From the NCBI GenBank assembly GCA_012520725.1, contig JAAYNQ010000093.1:1-64000 (forward strand): a stretch of DNA of 64,000 bases, given 5' to 3'. The DNA comes from Syntrophomonadaceae bacterium (GTDB lineage Bacteria > Bacillota > Syntrophomonadia > Syntrophomonadales > Syntrophomonadaceae). Of the stretch, positions 63,242 through 64,000 are shown in pieces (position 1 is the first letter of the stretch; each line of letters begins with the position of its first letter). The notes below the pieces were generated by a model, which was given only the letters and a program-made list of their open reading frames with translations, did not search any database and was not told the origin of the DNA. The position numbers and the translations under genes are program-made.

Positions 63242-64000
63242 CTAATTCAAGACATATACTTTTACCATTCGTTTGCCCCAGGAAAGACATTGAGATTTAT
63301 CTTCCATAAAAAGGTCAATGCGGTTTCCTTTTATGGCTCCGCCAGTATCAGCCGCAGTGGCATAACCATAACCTTCAATATATAGCTTGGTACCTAAGGG
63401 AATCACGCTGGGATCAACTGCCACCAAACCCACTGCCGGCTTCATGCCGCAGGAGGTATTGCGCCCAGTATAGGTATAAGCTGAAGCAGTCATATAACAA
63501 GCGCGGTCAAAGTTTAAGTTTAATCCCCCTCTGGAAATAGAGGTGATAGTTCCCATAGCTACCACCGCTTTTATTGGAGGCACTTTAGTTTCGCTATCCA
63601 CAACTTTACGATTAACTTCTTTTCCATTGTGGTAAGTGATGTTTACAGTATTAACAGCAACCCCTGCCTGGCCTGTTTTTAGGGTTCGGCTCAATCCCTT
63701 TTCCAGGGTATTATCGCTTATTCTCTCAGTCTCATAAGGAATTTTCTCTTCTATTTGCACTTGCTGCTCTGTTACCTGGATAACCTCTATCACTTGATCA
63801 GGCACGGTCTTTTCTACTGCCTGGGTTTTAATAATGTCTTGAGGTCCCAGTTTGAAACCAGCCAAGGCAATGGCTTCTTTAACCGGTATAGGAGTAGTAA
63901 TAATTTCTTTTTCTTCTCCGGCATATATAACAGTAAGCTTATGGGCCCTGATAATTTCTATACTTCCATTTCTGCTGATTATTGAGTCCAGGGAAGGGGT
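63242..64000 (-). CDS. DUF348-G5-3D domain cell wall protein (YabE-like), N-terminus beyond window
   Basis: The minus-strand frame is open from the window edge (64000) to the stop at 63242: 252 codons without an N-terminus. A DUF348 repeat comes first ('IEIIRAHKLTVIYAGEEKEIITTPIPVKEAIALAGFKLGPQD'), then a G5 domain ('EEKIPYETERISDNTLEKGLSRTLKTGQAGVAVNTVNITYHNGKEVNRKVV'). The C-terminal 3D domain ('MTASAYTYTGRNTSCGMKPAVGLVAVDPSVIPLGTKLYIEGYG' to 'AADTGGAIKGNRIDLFM') has the three Asp residues of lytic transglycosylase-like folds. It matches yabE, which lies near rsmA in B. subtilis, and is probably a peptidoglycan-remodelling secreted enzyme. Confidence 0.93.
   Translation of the reverse strand, partial: TPSLDSIISRNGSIEIIRAHKLTVIYAGEEKEIITTPIPVKEAIALAGFKLGPQDIIKTQAVEKTVPDQVIEVIQVTEQQVQIEEKIPYETERISDNTLEKGLSRTLKTGQAGVAVNTVNITYHNGKEVNRKVVDSETKVPPIKAVVAMGTITSISRGGLNLNFDRACYMTASAYTYTGRNTSCGMKPAVGLVAVDPSVIPLGTKLYIEGYGYATAADTGGAIKGNRIDLFMEDKSQCLSWGKRMVKVYVLN

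Noticed and set aside
1-64000. Search for tRNA, rRNA, CRISPR arrays, insertion sequences and phage genes
   Set aside because: No T-arm or CCA-type tRNA patterns, no rRNA, no regularly spaced direct repeats and no transposase or integrase reading frames were found by eye.

Overview
The window is a chromosomal stretch of a spore-forming, low-to-mid-GC Gram-positive bacterium. Its sporulation genes (spoIIE, spoIIR, spoVT, spoVB, yabP, yabQ, YhcN-type lipoproteins), TTG/GTG starts behind strong GGAGG sites, and gene order point to the Clostridia. A Syntrophomonas-like (Syntrophomonadaceae) host is my best guess from general protein character, not a proven assignment. I found no rRNA, tRNA, CRISPR array, insertion sequence or prophage.

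Region 1 (1-12.8 kb) is a cell-envelope locus. It has a window-edge SH3/copper-amine-oxidase-like protein, an LCP ligase and a TagO-type transferase on the minus strand. Divergent from these are DUF4330, an O-antigen-ligase-like polymerase, a glycosyltransferase, a nucleotide-sugar dehydrogenase, MurJ and CsaB. A GT4 glycosyltransferase converges on them. Together they look like a pathway for a lipid-linked, pyruvylated secondary wall polymer.

Region 2 (13-29.2 kb, minus strand) reads as one very long biosynthetic transcription unit from a good sigma-A promoter at 29231-29259: folP, folB, folK, a DUF2520 protein, panB, panC, panD, nadA, nadB, nadC, coaX, dusB, a helix-turn-helix protein, a 'quinate 5-dehydrogenase'-type protein, an unknown protein, greA and lysS.

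Region 3 (29.4-53.4 kb, minus strand) is strongly syntenic with the origin-proximal yabE-to-lysS region of Bacillus subtilis: ndk, ftsH, tilS, spoIIE, ppx/gppA, an S1 protein, divIC, yabQ, yabP, rqcP, HU, mazG, spoVB, spoVT, mfd, pth, rplY/ctc, prs, glmU, a GntR regulator and ispE. By analogy the replication origin should lie to the right. hprT, spoVG, rnmV and yabG, present in the B. subtilis version, are not seen. A GC-rich, hairpin-rich leader precedes glmU.

Region 4 (53.5-64 kb, minus strand) carries spoIIR, a small ribbon-helix-helix protein, a patatin-like lipase, two small unknown genes, two glycosyltransferases, a CgeB-like protein, veg (with two tandem TTGACA promoters), rsmA, two YhcN-type lipoproteins and a window-edge G5/3D-domain protein. 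Three transcription units (CgeB-like, the glycosyltransferase pair, and a cysteine-containing unknown) are each preceded by a match to the sigma-K consensus, all with the same 16-base spacing. I infer a late mother-cell, spore-surface glycosylation cluster. Palindromic 'GTAGGGGCG' repeats lie beyond lysS and at the end of ppx, where one copy supplies the stop codon.
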